Made by a program: the position numbers and the translations under genes
Shown here: positions 63,985-64,000 of the stretch, piece by piece
How the letters are laid out: each line of letters opens with the position of its first letter
Position numbering within the stretch: position 1 is the stretch's first letter
The notes under the pieces: model-generated
The model's input: the letters and a program-made list of their open reading frames with translations, nothing else
Database searches by the model: none
Told to the model about the DNA's origin: nothing
Source: Chryseobacterium sp. 7
Lineage (GTDB): Bacteria; Bacteroidota; Bacteroidia; Flavobacteriales; Weeksellaceae
Reading direction: 5' to 3'
DNA: 64,000 bases
Assembly (NCBI RefSeq): GCF_003663845.1
Contig: NZ_RCCA01000001.1
Coordinates: 744,001-808,000 of the forward strand

Positions 63985-64000
63985 CAGGACTAAAAATTAG

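Overview
The window looks like chromosomal DNA of a flavobacterium, most likely Chryseobacterium or a close relative in the Weeksellaceae (family-level inference from gene content, not a database match). Supporting signs are the AT-rich composition, promoters of the Bacteroidetes form TTG-N19-22-TAnnTTTG, the MurF-Alr fusion, a PorW/SprE-type secretion lipoprotein, GLPGLI and SusC-like outer-membrane proteins, and a Bacteroidetes-style Nudix regulator. I see no rRNA, tRNA, CRISPR array, insertion sequence or prophage.

Layout. 1-7.3 kb: 5' end of a TonB-dependent receptor, an AraC regulator, a phosphopantetheinyl transferase, a lipoprotein Cu/Zn superoxide dismutase, a tail-specific protease and small secreted or membrane proteins. 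7.6-17.3 kb: surE, a three-gene operon pairing a divergent Lgt-like membrane protein with a Tes/MJ0619-like radical SAM enzyme, guaC, fabG, and a reverse-strand operon of an acidic repeat protein, rsmI and a WG-repeat protein, then tdk. 17.4-25.4 kb: murF-alr, a patatin/beta-barrel protein, ybeY, mnmG and a methyltransferase, with two perfect parS palindromes bracketing mnmG. 25.4-28.8 kb: a 1.5-kb very AT-rich stretch without genes, pgk, and a 640-bp intergenic region with clustered DnaA boxes that is a candidate oriC. 28.8-45.6 kb: housekeeping genes (rpiB, rnr, ldcA-like, yraN, tsaB, porW, maf, kdsC-like, an ECF sigma factor operon, lepA).

The most unusual region is 45.65-55.5 kb. A Nudix-winged-helix regulator of NrtR type is followed by a run of same-strand genes around NAD and ADP-ribose chemistry: NADAR/YbiA, a 2OG-Fe(II) oxygenase (frameshifted here), a coiled-coil protein, a VWA-like protein, a short divergent adenylosuccinate-synthetase-like protein, a very AT-rich TPR-DUF2971 protein, a macrodomain, a sirtuin, an ADP-ribosylglycohydrolase, a Tpt1/KptA RNA 2'-phosphotransferase and a calcineurin-like phosphoesterase. 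Four copies of one inverted repeat (TTWGYGT-N7-ACRCAAW) lie in front of the regulator, in front of the NADAR gene (two copies) and inside the cluster, which suggests one regulon that senses an NAD-derived metabolite. The run ends at a 33-bp palindrome.

The last 8.5 kb holds an M14 carboxypeptidase, a JmjC/cupin-8 protein, a large outer-membrane beta-barrel protein with a palindromic operator on its promoter, a DinB protein, a GLPGLI protein and two tandem-duplicated small secreted proteins.
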